64,000 nucleotides of DNA from Burkholderia ubonensis subsp. mesacidophila (GCF_002097715.1 NZ_CP020738.1:3244660-3308659), one strand, 5' to 3'; counted from the first letter of the stretch, positions 35,900 to 45,547 are shown. The notes: a model not told the origin generated them from the letters alone. A program made the numbers and translations.

Positions 35900-38800
35900 G
35901 CCGCACGCTCCTGGACGACTTCGCCGTGGTACTTCACGACGAGTTCTTTTGCGATGACGTCGATGATGTTTTCATCGTCCTTGGCGCCCTGCTCCGCCTG
36001 GCGAGCCTCCATGTACGGCACGGCGGTGCCGCTCGGAAATTCCTTCGCGAGGATCCTGCGCGCGAGCGCGGGCGTCATGCGCTTGTATAGCCTTCGGCGC
36101 AGCGCGGTGTCCTTCCCTGTCGTCGAGAACGCCCACAATTCGATTGCCCCCGGCGGGTTGTGAAGAATTTGGGTGACCACGCCGGTCTTCGTCTGATGCC
36201 ATACGAGGAATTTCCCCGCGCCGCGCACGTCCCGCTGCAACGCTGCAATCGCCGAGTTCGACAGCCCGAAGATGTCCTGTGCTTCCTTTCTCGACTTCTG
36301 GCTGCCGGCATTCATGATGTAGACGGAGAACGCCGATTCCGTGATCGATTCACCGTCGGTTTCGAAATCCTTCATGAACTGCGACGCCAGCGATACCCGA
36401 ATGCCGTGCTTTCGGCCTTCGCGACGATCGAGCGACAACAGCTTCCGGATGGACTTCTTCCCGGCCGTGCGATGCAGCTCGTCGAAGCAGATTGCCTTCA
36501 TCTCGTCCTTGATGTCCTCGTACTTCACCCGATGCGACTCGTGGTAGATCGACGGCGCGAGGTCGGCGATGTTTTCGGGCAAGTAGTATTGCCGCGCCGC
36601 AATCTGGCGCGCGAAGACATACATGATCTCGGCCTGCCGTTCGCCCACTTCACCGGACCCGCGCGTGACTTCCTCGAGATCCAGCGCGACCACGCGCGAC
36701 TGGTCATTCAGCTCGAAGCGGGTGTGAGAAGCGATGATCGGAAAGTCGCTCAGCGCGTTCGTGATGACCATGCGCATCGCGTCGAGCAGCGTCATCCCGT
36801 TGTCGACACGCGCCTGGGACGTTTCCGACGGCGCGAAAACGGAACGCACCCGCTCCGAGCCGATCGCCTCGATCAGGTCATGGAGGACGGGAACCGCGAA
36901 GCGCTGCGCGAGACGTGCTTCGCGAATCTTGCCGGCGATGGTCAGGCGATCCGTCGCGTCCCACCACGTCGTATATTCGTCGTGCACGAACCCGAGTTCC
37001 GCGAGCGCACGGTCCACGTCGGGGTCGATCGTCGGTTCGTAGCGCTTCTCCGACCCGCGAGTCGAATACTTGGCGTACACCTCGTCGATCAGCATGCCGG
37101 CCAGTTCGGGGGCGTTCGCGTACGGCTCCTTCTTGCCGACCGGCGTCGCCAGCGCGGTCAGGATGGAGATGAGGAACTCGCGATCGAACGCAGTCGGGAA
37201 ACGGCAGCCCGGTAGCGTGTCGAGCGGGTTGATCGCGAAGTCCGGGCTGTTCTTGAGGCGGATGTAGATCGCCTCGTTCCTCCGCTCGTTCGGAAGCGCG
37301 TTCTGCAGGAGATCGATGAGGCCGCTCGAACTCACGCCCACGTCGATGATCGTGATCAACGGCAGCCGCCGCAGGCCGGGAGAGAGAATCGCCCCCAGAT
37401 TCAGCGTGTTCAGCCATACCGACTTGCCCGAGCCCATGATTGCCCAGATCAGGTCGATCCACGCCGTCTGCAGCGACGAATTCGGCTGGAACGGATACAC
37501 CTTGCCGTCCAGCGTTCTCAGCAGGATCGAGCCGCCGGCATACCACGGGGACGCGGCACGCTGAATCGGCAGCAGGCATACGATATCGGAGAGCGGCGGG
37601 ATCATCTTCGGCGCGACCGACTTGTCCGTGAATCCCGGAATGGTCGATGCGAGCCCCTGAATGGGGTCGCCGGTATCCGTGCTGATCTGGGCGACGCCCC
37701 AACCCTGCATGGCGCTCACGAGCGCCGACAGCCGGTCCTCGCACGTACGCTTGTCGGGCCCCCACGTCGACGCGGTGATGCGAACCGAGACGATGCACTC
37801 GTTGTTTTGCCGCGCATGTTCGATTGCATCGAACGAACGCTTGATCGCGCGATTCGTGCTGCTCATGAACCCGATGATGCTCACCATCAGGTTCTTGAAC
37901 TTGACCGACTCGAGGCCGCCGGGCTCGATGGAGAACTTGATGCGCCACGGTATGTCCTTGCCGACCCGGTTGAAGAGCATCATGAAATCGTGCACTTCCT
38001 GCGGCCCGACTTCCATGTAGGCGGCCCCGTGATACTCGCCGTTGATGGACACGAAATCGCCGTCGGCATAGACCTTTCCGGAGCACATCTGCTCCTGGAG
38101 GCGCTGGAGATACAGCCCGTCGACCGCGCCATTGCGGGTCTTGCGCGGCGTGTACCGGTCACCGGGAAGAACGGGCTTCCACTTGGGATCGGTGCGCTTG
38201 CGGTCGTACGATTGCCGGATGGCCCGCGCGCCGTCGTGCGTCGAAAGGCGTTCGATATGCAGCTTCGCGTGGAGGAAATCGCGTTCCATCGCATCGACGA
38301 ACGTTTCATGTCGATGCAGCAACCCCTTCAGAATCGCGGTGACCGATTGGGCCTCCAGCAGCGGCTGAACCTTGTTCTCCTTCATGCGCAGCTTGTGCGT
38401 CTCCATCTCGCGCTTCAGCTCGTCAGGCGCCATCGAAGACAGATGCGTGTACAGCATGACGTAACACGATTCGTGCGAGCAGAGCGACGCGACGCGATCG
38501 CAACGATCGTCGAGCATGTCCTTGAGGTCGAGTCCGATGCGTTCGCAGGTGTCGTATGCGGGCTGCATCAGGTTTTTCACCTTTTCGCGGATCATGTCCG
38601 GATCCCGCTCGAACGAGAATTCGATCGAGTGACCGGCCTTTTGAAAGTAGGACGTCATCGCACGCCGAAGGTCGTCCGTGATCTGCTCGAACTCCTGCTC
38701 GCCGACGATATCCATCGAGCCGGTCAGCTCGAAGATCGTGAGCATCGCGCACTGCCGCGTGATCAGGATATAGGGGCGCGCCCCCTTCGGGTCGATCGCC

Positions 38801-38949
38801 GCCATCTGCTTCGCACGCGGATCTTCCGGATCGAGTCCGATCGCGGTTTCAAGCTGGCAGTAGGACGGCAGGTCTGCGCCGAGCGCGTGGCTGGATATCC
38901 ACGCGATGAGCGATTCGACGTTGTCGAGGATGTTGCTGACGATAGTCAT
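35896..38949 (-). CDS. traU: TraU/DotO/IcmB-family secretion ATPase
   Basis: A 1017-residue VirB4-like ATPase that powers assembly of the type IVB system at the inner membrane. The P-loop WAIMGSGKSVWLN lies near residue 505, and a Walker B-like MKAICFDELHR near residue 820. Length matches TraU of R64. It starts within the stop of a small upstream ORF and overlaps the following membrane protein gene by 4 bp, so the block is translationally coupled. Confidence 0.85.
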   Translation of the reverse strand: MTIVSNILDNVESLIAWISSHALGADLPSYCQLETAIGLDPEDPRAKQMAAIDPKGARPYILITRQCAMLTIFELTGSMDIVGEQEFEQITDDLRRAMTSYFQKAGHSIEFSFERDPDMIREKVKNLMQPAYDTCERIGLDLKDMLDDRCDRVASLCSHESCYVMLYTHLSSMAPDELKREMETHKLRMKENKVQPLLEAQSVTAILKGLLHRHETFVDAMERDFLHAKLHIERLSTHDGARAIRQSYDRKRTDPKWKPVLPGDRYTPRKTRNGAVDGLYLQRLQEQMCSGKVYADGDFVSINGEYHGAAYMEVGPQEVHDFMMLFNRVGKDIPWRIKFSIEPGGLESVKFKNLMVSIIGFMSSTNRAIKRSFDAIEHARQNNECIVSVRITASTWGPDKRTCEDRLSALVSAMQGWGVAQISTDTGDPIQGLASTIPGFTDKSVAPKMIPPLSDIVCLLPIQRAASPWYAGGSILLRTLDGKVYPFQPNSSLQTAWIDLIWAIMGSGKSVWLNTLNLGAILSPGLRRLPLITIIDVGVSSSGLIDLLQNALPNERRNEAIYIRLKNSPDFAINPLDTLPGCRFPTAFDREFLISILTALATPVGKKEPYANAPELAGMLIDEVYAKYSTRGSEKRYEPTIDPDVDRALAELGFVHDEYTTWWDATDRLTIAGKIREARLAQRFAVPVLHDLIEAIGSERVRSVFAPSETSQARVDNGMTLLDAMRMVITNALSDFPIIASHTRFELNDQSRVVALDLEEVTRGSGEVGERQAEIMYVFARQIAARQYYLPENIADLAPSIYHESHRVKYEDIKDEMKAICFDELHRTAGKKSIRKLLSLDRREGRKHGIRVSLASQFMKDFETDGESITESAFSVYIMNAGSQKSRKEAQDIFGLSNSAIAALQRDVRGAGKFLVWHQTKTGVVTQILHNPPGAIELWAFSTTGKDTALRRRLYKRMTPALARRILAKEFPSGTAVPYMEARQAEQGAKDDENIIDVIAKELVVKYHGEVVQERAA

Positions 38950-39146
38950 GGATGTGTTCTCCGGCGCAAGATTGTGCTGCGCATCATGTGCACCGCTTTC
39001 GAGTCGTGCGGATCCTTCGCGATGTCCGGATCGGCAATGGCGGCGTTGGCGAGCATGGGCGCCGTCCTCCTGGAACGGCGTCCGAGCGATTCCTTTCGAG
39101 CGTCCGGGAATGCTTGAGCGCTAGCGGGCTGCTCGTGCGCGCTCAT
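38946..39146 (-). CDS. Small basic ORF coupled to traU
   Basis: A 66-residue ORF from ATG 39146, starting inside the end of the traT homologue. Its TGA overlaps the traU ATG (ATGA). The N-terminal half follows traT out of frame, then 42 residues lie in DNA with no other gene. No family is recognised. It may be a real small protein or simply a coupling ORF. Confidence 0.4.
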   Translation of the reverse strand: MSAHEQPASAQAFPDARKESLGRRSRRTAPMLANAAIADPDIAKDPHDSKAVHMMRSTILRRRTHP

Positions 39147-39906
39147 GGATTTGGCCCCAGGTCTTGAGTGGAAGGGATTGGTAGATTTCTTCGATCCACT
39201 TTCCGATGTACTCCTTGAATCGCACGGGGCGGTACAGCAGCGCCATGCCGGCGAACACGCCGATTCGCTTGTCCATGTCGTCGTCGTGCAGTTGAAGCAG
39301 TGCATTGGCGAAGTCCGAAGGATTCGCGCTTCCCCATTCCGACGCCACCAGCTCGGCACGGCTCGCGAGATGCTGCAGCAACGCGCGCGCGTCGGCCTTC
39401 TCTTGCTCGCTGCCCATTTCCAGGACGACAGCGATGGTGCGCTGAAGGTGGTTCACCTCAGCCTGCGGGATGCCGTCGAGATGGATGAACACGCCCTGCC
39501 GCTGACTGCCCACCTGGCCGATATGCTGCGTGCCGTGGCAAAGCGGGTCGGCAATCGCGAGGTTCTCGTCGCGATGATCCGCGTGGTTGTCGTTGAGGTG
39601 GTGGACCTCCGTGTACTTCGAGCGGAAGCCGCAGAAGGCGCACCGGTTGCCGCCCTTCACGAGAACGGCCGGCCGCTTCTGGCGATATGCCGCGTTCGCC
39701 GATTCCATCCCTTCGTCGTCTTGCCGCCAGATCTTCCGTTTTACGGAGAAGACGATATCGCGGTAGCGACGGGTGGCGAAATTCGCGCCGAGGCTCGCAT
39801 CGGGCGAGGCCATGCCTTGCGTCGCCTCATCCCACGAGACCCCGGCATTGCGCACCGCATCTTCATCGAGCGTGGCGTACGTACGCGAGTCGGTTTGCGT
39901 GCTCAT
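39121..39906 (-). CDS. traT: TraT/DotN/IcmJ-family protein
   Basis: A 261-residue protein with the zinc or HNH-like arrangement of IcmJ/DotN: CAFCGF, then HHLNDNHADHRDENL, then CHGTQHIG. IcmJ/DotN joins the coupling-protein complex that delivers substrates. The start at 39906 is chosen because it begins MSTQTDSR just after the traR stop; a longer frame runs into that gene. Position between traR and traU homologues fits R64. Confidence 0.8.
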   Translation of the reverse strand: MSTQTDSRTYATLDEDAVRNAGVSWDEATQGMASPDASLGANFATRRYRDIVFSVKRKIWRQDDEGMESANAAYRQKRPAVLVKGGNRCAFCGFRSKYTEVHHLNDNHADHRDENLAIADPLCHGTQHIGQVGSQRQGVFIHLDGIPQAEVNHLQRTIAVVLEMGSEQEKADARALLQHLASRAELVASEWGSANPSDFANALLQLHDDDMDKRIGVFAGMALLYRPVRFKEYIGKWIEEIYQSLPLKTWGQIHERARAAR

Positions 39907-39935
39907 GCCGGGGTCCCGTTCGGTGGCGTGTGCGG

Positions 39936-40481
39936 TTACAGGCCGCCGGGCAGCTTGTTCATGCTGCTTGCGCCGCCGCCCATGGATTCTCCGGCGGAAT
40001 CCATGATGTAGCCGATCATGCCGAGGCACGGGCCGCCGAGGCCGTAGCCGAAGATGGAGCCCGTCGTGACCTGCTGATCACCCTTCGACTTCTTGATGCC
40101 GTTGTTGATGCCCACCGCGGTTGTCGTAATGCCGCCGCCGTAGCACGCGTACACGATCGCATCGTAAATGCTGCCCATGTCGTTCTTGAGCGAGCGCGCG
40201 ATGCCGCCCAGCGAAATCGCCTCGGCGGGCGACGCGAACAGCAGGCTCGTGGCGAACAGGGTCAACAACGCGGTCACTGCCAGCCGGGTGTTCGAAAGCC
40301 TTTTGTCCTGCGGCAGAAATTCGTGCCACGTGATCGCCAGAAGGAGCGCGCCAACCGCGAGCGCGAACGCCGGATTCGTATGCGCGAGCCGGCCGAGGAA
40401 GATCGTCGCGATCACGAACGCGACGCAGGTATTGGGATGCGCGAGCGCATGGAGATGAATGCGCGCGAAAGTCTGTTTCAT
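39936..40481 (-). CDS. traR: TraR/DotP/IcmD-like membrane protein
   Basis: A 181-residue small membrane protein. Two N-terminal hydrophobic segments (TCVAFVIATIFLGRL, ALAVGALLLAITW) and a third ending SPAEA precede a Gly-rich C-terminal half (YACYGGGITTTAVGINNG, GYGLGGPCLGMIGYIMD). Assignment rests on order in the tra unit and this hydrophobic plan. Confidence 0.65.
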   Translation of the reverse strand: MKQTFARIHLHALAHPNTCVAFVIATIFLGRLAHTNPAFALAVGALLLAITWHEFLPQDKRLSNTRLAVTALLTLFATSLLFASPAEAISLGGIARSLKNDMGSIYDAIVYACYGGGITTTAVGINNGIKKSKGDQQVTTGSIFGYGLGGPCLGMIGYIMDSAGESMGGGASSMNKLPGGL

Positions 40482-40499
40482 TGGTGTGCTCCGTTGAAG

Positions 40500-41024
40500 T
40501 TAAGAGGCCATGCCGATGGTTGCCTTGAAGGCGTCGAGCGTCGTCGTGATGTTCACCAGCGACGCTCCGCCGAGAATGTGGATGAATCCTTTCCACGCGT
40601 GGTCTTCGTACCCTCCCCCTCCACCGCCACTGGAGGCTTTGCGCAACATCGTCCAACCCTTCAGTCCGTACCACCACCCGAAGGTCGAAATGATTGTCAA
40701 AATTGCGTTGATGGCGGGCGCGAACACGCCCGCGCCCGACGCGCCCGAATAGGAGACGAGCCCGTAGGTGGCCTCGCCCTCGCCCATGGATGCAAGCGTG
40801 CTGTTCATCGCGCCGGAGAACCGGACGATCAGCGCGCCGATAAAGAAGGCGGCGAAGACGCTTTGCCCGGAGATGTCGGCTCCGGGCGAGCCGGTCTTCT
40901 TCACCGCATCGGATATCGCTTTGGCACAATAAAAAATGCCGACGCCGGCAGCGACCGTCTGCGCGAGCGCCTGGAATTCAATGATGTCGCGCGCGATATT
41001 GACGACGATCGTTGTCAGATCCAT
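40500..41024 (-). CDS. traQ: TraQ/DotE/IcmC-like membrane protein
   Basis: A 174-residue integral membrane protein with three or four hydrophobic helices (LAQTVAAGVGIFYCAKAI, SVFAAFFIGALIVRF, PAINAILTIISTFGWWYGL) and a Gly-rich loop (RKASSGGGGGGYEDH). Placement between traP and traR homologues supports TraQ. Start and the traP stop share one base (TAATG), indicating coupling. Confidence 0.7.
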   Translation of the reverse strand: MDLTTIVVNIARDIIEFQALAQTVAAGVGIFYCAKAISDAVKKTGSPGADISGQSVFAAFFIGALIVRFSGAMNSTLASMGEGEATYGLVSYSGASGAGVFAPAINAILTIISTFGWWYGLKGWTMLRKASSGGGGGGYEDHAWKGFIHILGGASLVNITTTLDAFKATIGMAS

Positions 41025-42046
41025 TACTGAATGACCCCTGCCGTGGTGTAGATCTTGTAGTTGTCGGCGTCGATGCGCGTCACCTCCGCGGTGCCGATCT
41101 TGTCGCCGACGGCGACGACGCGCTGCTTGCCGGTTTCCTCTTCCTCGATCCAGCCTTGCCCCGGAATCACTTGCTTGATGTGGTAGCCGAGCTGCACTTC
41201 GACGCGCTCGCGCTTGTGCTTCCCGTTCCGATGCGCGTGAGTCGACTTCTTTTTCGCAGGCGCAGCGGGCGCGGATGCCGCGCTGTCGCCGCCGTCGGCG
41301 TCGACATCCGCGTGCGCCACGGTCTCCTTGCTGGCGTGATGGCCGGGGCGACGCTGCGCGAGCGCGTGCTTGGCTCGCTTCAGTTCCTGGCGGAGCTTGC
41401 GGATTTCGGCATCCTTACCGTCGTTCGCAGGGGCGCCGGCGGTTGCCGGCGTGCTGGCGATGAGCGCCGTGTTCGGCGCGTCCGGCGTGGACGCGGCCTC
41501 GACGGGTGCGGCCGGCGGCGTGGCAGCCGACGCCATCGGAGGCGAGCTTGCCGACACGCTCGCGGCCGCCGCGCTCGCCGGTTGCAGCGCGCCACCGGAC
41601 GAGGCAAGGGCGTCGAGACTGGCTGGCCGCATCGTGGCAACGGTCGGCACCGGTCCGGCGGGCGCGCTGGCGGGATCCTGGGCGGGCAACGGCACGACCG
41701 CTTTCGGCGCCATGTCGCCGGCCATGCCTTGCGCCGGCAACGGCCCGGGTTGTGTCGGCGCAGAAGGGATCATGCCGCCGCCATCCGCTGAAAGCGACGA
41801 TACGGACGCGCTCGCGGCCTGTTGATCCGGCGAAGCCTTGACGAAGTGCTTGTAGCCGAACAGCGCGGCGACCACGAGCACGGTGCCGCCACCCAACAGG
41901 AGCGGCGTCGGCAGGGATTTCTTCTTTGCCGGCTGCCCGTCGTCGAGATCCGAAACATCGGCATCGACGATGTTGTCCGGCGGCTGATGGCCATGTTCGA
42001 CGGAGTCACCATCGACGTGACTCGCGAAATGATCACTCTCGCTCAT
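41024..42046 (-). CDS. traP: TraP/DotF/IcmG-like protein
   Basis: A 340-residue bitopic inner-membrane protein: cytoplasmic N terminus, one membrane segment near residues 50-66 (LLLGGGTVLVVAALFGY), a long Ala/Pro-rich periplasmic linker and a compact C-terminal domain (EVQLGYHIKQVIPGQGWIEE). This is the plan of TraP and DotF. The linker is low complexity and may vary. An element palindrome lies 21 bp upstream. Confidence 0.75.
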   Translation of the reverse strand: MSESDHFASHVDGDSVEHGHQPPDNIVDADVSDLDDGQPAKKKSLPTPLLLGGGTVLVVAALFGYKHFVKASPDQQAASASVSSLSADGGGMIPSAPTQPGPLPAQGMAGDMAPKAVVPLPAQDPASAPAGPVPTVATMRPASLDALASSGGALQPASAAAASVSASSPPMASAATPPAAPVEAASTPDAPNTALIASTPATAGAPANDGKDAEIRKLRQELKRAKHALAQRRPGHHASKETVAHADVDADGGDSAASAPAAPAKKKSTHAHRNGKHKRERVEVQLGYHIKQVIPGQGWIEEEETGKQRVVAVGDKIGTAEVTRIDADNYKIYTTAGVIQ

Positions 42047-42066
42047 GTCGTAATCACCTAAAAATT

Positions 42067-42086
42067 CGTATCGCTTGAATTATACG
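42067..42086 (-). promoter_or_regulatory. Element palindrome before traP
   Basis: CGTAT-N10-ATACG, perfect in both arms. On the minus strand it reads CGTATAATTCAAGCGATACG and so includes TATAAT. It lies between traO and traP, 21 bp before the traP start, implying an internal promoter. Confidence 0.65.
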
Positions 42087-42112
42087 TAAACTTCCCGGCG
42101 CGTAAATACCTG

Positions 42113-43252
42113 CTACTTGCCGACGACGTCGCCCTTGAAAAGCACCACGATGGGCGTGTTCATGGAGACGCGCCCGGTGATGGCCGGAATGGCGGAAATT
42201 TGCTGCTGGATCATGGCTTGAGCACCTTGAATGCCACCCGATACCCCTGCGCCGGCGAGTTGCTTGACGGAGGGATTGGGGTTGTTGATCTGCGTCGTAC
42301 CGCCCAGTGCGTTCTGGTTCACGGTGGAACCGGCGTTGCTGTAGACGCTGCCGGCCGCGCCAAGTGCGCCGAGCAGCGCCGGGACGAGAATCCGCTCGGG
42401 GACGTGGTGGTCGATATCCGCGGGCAGCGCATTGCTGAGCGTCTGGTCGTTCAGCGCAACCGCGTCGATGCTGTATGACCTGCCGTTGCAGACCATGTTC
42501 GTAAACGTTGCCGACACCGACTCGTTCGTGAGCTTGCCGGTGCCGCGCAGTTGCGCCCCCTTGCAGGGACCTTGATCGAGGAATGCGAGGACATCCGACG
42601 GCGCCCCGGTGTCGATGCCGTTTTCCAGGTGGCCGTAGTAGCGCTCGCCATCCCTGATGACGGCCGCTTTCGCCTGAGCGGGTTGCGGCGACGCACTGCT
42701 GGCGACCTGCGGCGCCGGGGCGGCCGCCTGCGTATCCAGCTTCTGAAGCCCGAGGATCTCCTGCGATTGCGGCGGGTTGTCCCATTGCGTCGCGAGGATC
42801 GTGATCTGCTGGCCCACGCCGGCAGACGGCGCCGGCAAAGGCGGCAATGGCTGCTGCTGTTGCTGTGCTTGCGGCGCCGCGCCCGCGTGCTGATAATCGA
42901 TGCGCTCCAGCTTCCCGCCGTCAGCCCGCTGTTGAAGCTGCCGCTCCAGATCGGCGTTCCCTTCCCGGTCGGAGAGCGCGGGAACGAACGTGCCGCCGGT
43001 TTTCTGCGCGTTGGCGAGACCTTCCTGGTTCTGGCGATCGAGCGCCTGCGTATAGTGCGGCGATTCCTGCGACGGCATGCCGCCTTGCGCATTGACCGTC
43101 GGAATGTCGATTTCCGGGGCTTTGTCTTTCCGGTGCTTCATCGCCATGATCGCCACGATCGCACATACCGCGCCCACGACAACGACGGCGCCGATGACCT
43201 TTGCATTGCGCAGGAAGCCGGGATGCAATTTTCTGGATCCGTTGCCGGCCAT
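42113..43252 (-). CDS. traO: TraO/DotG/IcmE-family core protein
   Basis: A 379-residue VirB10-like protein that spans the envelope in the secretion core. A membrane segment at residues 18-38 (AKVIGAVVVVGAVCAIVAIM) is followed by a Gln/Pro-rich linker and the C-terminal TraO domain (RILVPALLGALGAAGSVYSN). Starts 2 bp after the traN stop. Confidence 0.8.
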   Translation of the reverse strand: MAGNGSRKLHPGFLRNAKVIGAVVVVGAVCAIVAIMAMKHRKDKAPEIDIPTVNAQGGMPSQESPHYTQALDRQNQEGLANAQKTGGTFVPALSDREGNADLERQLQQRADGGKLERIDYQHAGAAPQAQQQQQPLPPLPAPSAGVGQQITILATQWDNPPQSQEILGLQKLDTQAAAPAPQVASSASPQPAQAKAAVIRDGERYYGHLENGIDTGAPSDVLAFLDQGPCKGAQLRGTGKLTNESVSATFTNMVCNGRSYSIDAVALNDQTLSNALPADIDHHVPERILVPALLGALGAAGSVYSNAGSTVNQNALGGTTQINNPNPSVKQLAGAGVSGGIQGAQAMIQQQISAIPAITGRVSMNTPIVVLFKGDVVGK

Positions 43253-43254
43253 CT

Positions 43255-44205
43255 TTACTCCAGCTCAAGAATGATGTTCCGCGAGGCGCCGTTCGCACTC
43301 ACGGTGACGACCGGCGTCTCGGGAATTTCGTACACGTGTGTTCCGTCGGCTGCGGTGAGCATGCCGTAATAGGCAGGATTGCTGAGTGTCAGGCCTGTCC
43401 GCAGAACGATTCGATCGCCAACCGACCACGCCCGCATGTCGGACGGGCCGTTCTGGATGCGCACCGGCTTCGCTCCGGCGGCTTCGACGCCGTCGAGCAG
43501 AGACTGCATATACCCTTTCGGCAGGTCGATTGCCGCCACGCCCTGCGCCGGGGGAATGGAATTCGGGCCGCGTCGCGGCACGCGGACGTCCAGGCGGTAG
43601 TCGGTCTCCTTCTGTCCGGCCACCATCTTGATGACGATCGGGAACGTGAGCTCCTTGAGGTAGACGGCGACATTGCCCTCGACGTAGTCGCCGTTCGCGG
43701 TAATCGTCATCGACGGAATGGCGCGCACCGGCACCTGGACGTCGAACCGCCCCTTTGCGAGGTTGTTCACTTCCAGGATATCCCACGGCGCACCCGTGTT
43801 GTCGATGAAGTTCACGGTCGCGCCGAGGCTGCTCACGCGCACGATCGGCGGGGGCGCGCCTGGAGAGAGATCGACGGTGAGCGTCGACGAAACGGGCTTG
43901 GCCGGCGTCCTCGGGCTGGTTGCCGCCGCTCGCTTGGCCTGGTCGATGCGCTTTCGAAGCGCGCGGATCTGGTTTGCCGTAAGCGGCGACAACTGGTTGA
44001 CGGCTGCATCGTAATTGACGCTAGCCTGGTCAACCAGCGGCGGAAGCGGTCTCGGCGCATTGGGATTCGAATAGACGCCGGCGTCCGCGCTCGGCGGCGC
44101 CCCCGCCGCGCCGGCGCCATTCGATTGCGTCAATTGCGCGCTTGCGCATTTTGCTGCGCCGAGCATGACGAGCACGCACATGGACGTCGAGAGTTTCCTG
44201 CCCAT
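43255..44205 (-). CDS. traN: TraN/DotH/IcmK-family outer-membrane protein
   Basis: A 316-residue exported protein with a signal peptide ending SAQ near residue 24. The C-terminal beta-rich half (GDRIVLRTGLTLSNPAYYGM, VYEIPETPVVTVSANG) fits DotH/TraN, a VirB9-like ring component. Lies between a small unknown gene and traO, as expected for the core operon. Confidence 0.8.
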   Translation of the reverse strand: MGRKLSTSMCVLVMLGAAKCASAQLTQSNGAGAAGAPPSADAGVYSNPNAPRPLPPLVDQASVNYDAAVNQLSPLTANQIRALRKRIDQAKRAAATSPRTPAKPVSSTLTVDLSPGAPPPIVRVSSLGATVNFIDNTGAPWDILEVNNLAKGRFDVQVPVRAIPSMTITANGDYVEGNVAVYLKELTFPIVIKMVAGQKETDYRLDVRVPRRGPNSIPPAQGVAAIDLPKGYMQSLLDGVEAAGAKPVRIQNGPSDMRAWSVGDRIVLRTGLTLSNPAYYGMLTAADGTHVYEIPETPVVTVSANGASRNIILELE

Positions 44206-44215
44206 CGGTCTCGCC

Positions 44216-44476
44216 TCAGAACGGGTTGCCAGTCACGATGGCGTACATTTTCCGCGTATCGATGATGCCGGTAAGCCAGTCCTGCGCGCGCCGGTTCGGC
44301 GCGCTGCTCCGCAGCTCTTCCAGCTCATCGCGGCTGGCGATGAACGGATCGAGCAGGTCGAACACGCGATGCCACTCGGTTCCCTCGACGCTTGAGAGCG
44401 GGTGGATGCCATCCATCGACTGCGATTCGTCGGCGATTTCGATTGCCGACGGGAGGGGTTTGAAGCCGTCTATCAT
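44216..44476 (-). CDS. Small protein between traM and traN
   Basis: An 86-residue acidic soluble protein starting MIDGFKPLPS, 8 bp after traM and 10 bp before traN. No family recognised. Tight spacing on both sides argues that it is real and co-expressed with the secretion core. Confidence 0.65.
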   Translation of the reverse strand: MIDGFKPLPSAIEIADESQSMDGIHPLSSVEGTEWHRVFDLLDPFIASRDELEELRSSAPNRRAQDWLTGIIDTRKMYAIVTGNPF

Positions 44477-44484
44477 GCCGTCAC

Positions 44485-45177
44485 CTAGTTGTTTTGCCCG
44501 TTGCCGATAAAGCGGAGTGCACTCGTGGATATGCCGTCCGGACTGTCGACTGTGGGCACTCTCTCAATGTTTGTTTCGATAACGAAGGAGTACGACCGCT
44601 TTTCGGTTTGACTGACCAGCGTGATCGAAATGGGCTGTTGTACCGTCCATCGGTATACCGGGTCGCCACGCCTCGATGTTGCTGCAATCACGCCGGCGCC
44701 CGTCGACACAACGGACGAAACCTGATGGCGATCACGGATCTTGGAAATCAGATCCGAAAATCCGGAGTTGGCCATCAACGCCTCGTAGCCCTGGTCGGTA
44801 TAGCAACCCCTGGTGCCGTGCAGTGAATTCAGATGCTCGCGAAGATCCTTGTCGACGAAAGTCAGCGTGAACGTGCGCGTAATGCAGTCCTGCGCGAACT
44901 GGACGACTTTCTCCGGTGACGCAAGCGGCTCGCTCAGCGGCATCAGCCGAACCATCCGGCCGTCCGGCGTAATGGCGAAATACACCGGCGGCGCCGTGCG
45001 AAGCGTGAGCACCGTGTTGATGCCGAGGGAAACCAGGAGGCAGATCCCCAGAATCAGGTTGCTGCCCAGGAGCTTCGGCCAACTGAATTTATAGAGAAAC
45101 GTCTCCGCCAGGAGTCGAACGGCCGGATGCACGCCAAGCCAGCTTTTCGGTGCGGAATTCTGGTTAGGTGTTGCCAT
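44485..45177 (-). CDS. traM: TraM/DotI/IcmL-family protein
   Basis: A 230-residue bitopic protein. The membrane segment is at residues about 38-57 (SNLILGICLLVSLGINTVL). The periplasmic domain (CITRTFTLTFVDKDLREHL and VQQPISITLVSQTEKRSYSF) has the VirB8/NTF2-like fold of DotI. Its start overlaps the HTH gene by 14 bp. First structural gene of the tra unit. Confidence 0.8.
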   Translation of the reverse strand: MATPNQNSAPKSWLGVHPAVRLLAETFLYKFSWPKLLGSNLILGICLLVSLGINTVLTLRTAPPVYFAITPDGRMVRLMPLSEPLASPEKVVQFAQDCITRTFTLTFVDKDLREHLNSLHGTRGCYTDQGYEALMANSGFSDLISKIRDRHQVSSVVSTGAGVIAATSRRGDPVYRWTVQQPISITLVSQTEKRSYSFVIETNIERVPTVDSPDGISTSALRFIGNGQNN

Positions 45178-45529
45178 GATCAGCGGTTCCTACCTGATAG
45201 CGGGCGGGATACAGCAAATGTATTTCCCGGATGCCATCCAGCGCGAAATCGGGATGTTTCGCGGTGGTGGCGTCGATGAGTCGGCGAGCGCTTTGCAGCA
45301 ACTCGATCTTTGCGGGTTGGGCCGACGGTTGCGATGCCCTCGCGCAATCGTGATCCTGAAGCACCGAGACAAGACGTTCCGCGATTTCCGGACTCGGAAT
45401 CGCACCCTGTTCCAGCCTGGTCAGGTACGGGCGCGAGATGTCGGCCTTCGTGCAAATCTTGTTCGTGTCGAGGTTGTTGATTAGCCGATACGCCTTCAAG
45501 AGCGTAAGAGGCTTTGAATCCGTGGCCAT
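45164..45529 (-). CDS. HTH regulator at the head of the tra unit
   Basis: A 121-residue protein with an N-terminal XRE-like helix-turn-helix (TKADISRPYLTRLEQGAIPS, residues about 28-47) and a helical C-terminal half. It is the first gene of the minus-strand tra operon and sits 19 bp below a degenerate copy of the element palindrome. It is the best candidate in the window for the protein that binds that palindrome; this is inference. Confidence 0.7.
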   Translation of the reverse strand: MATDSKPLTLLKAYRLINNLDTNKICTKADISRPYLTRLEQGAIPSPEIAERLVSVLQDHDCARASQPSAQPAKIELLQSARRLIDATTAKHPDFALDGIREIHLLYPARYQVGTADHGNT

Positions 45530-45547
45530 TGGTCTAATTCAGCATTC

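Noticed and set aside
37807..39117. Long open frame opposite traU
   Set aside because: It is the antisense of a well-supported ATPase gene; such shadows are common in GC-rich DNA.
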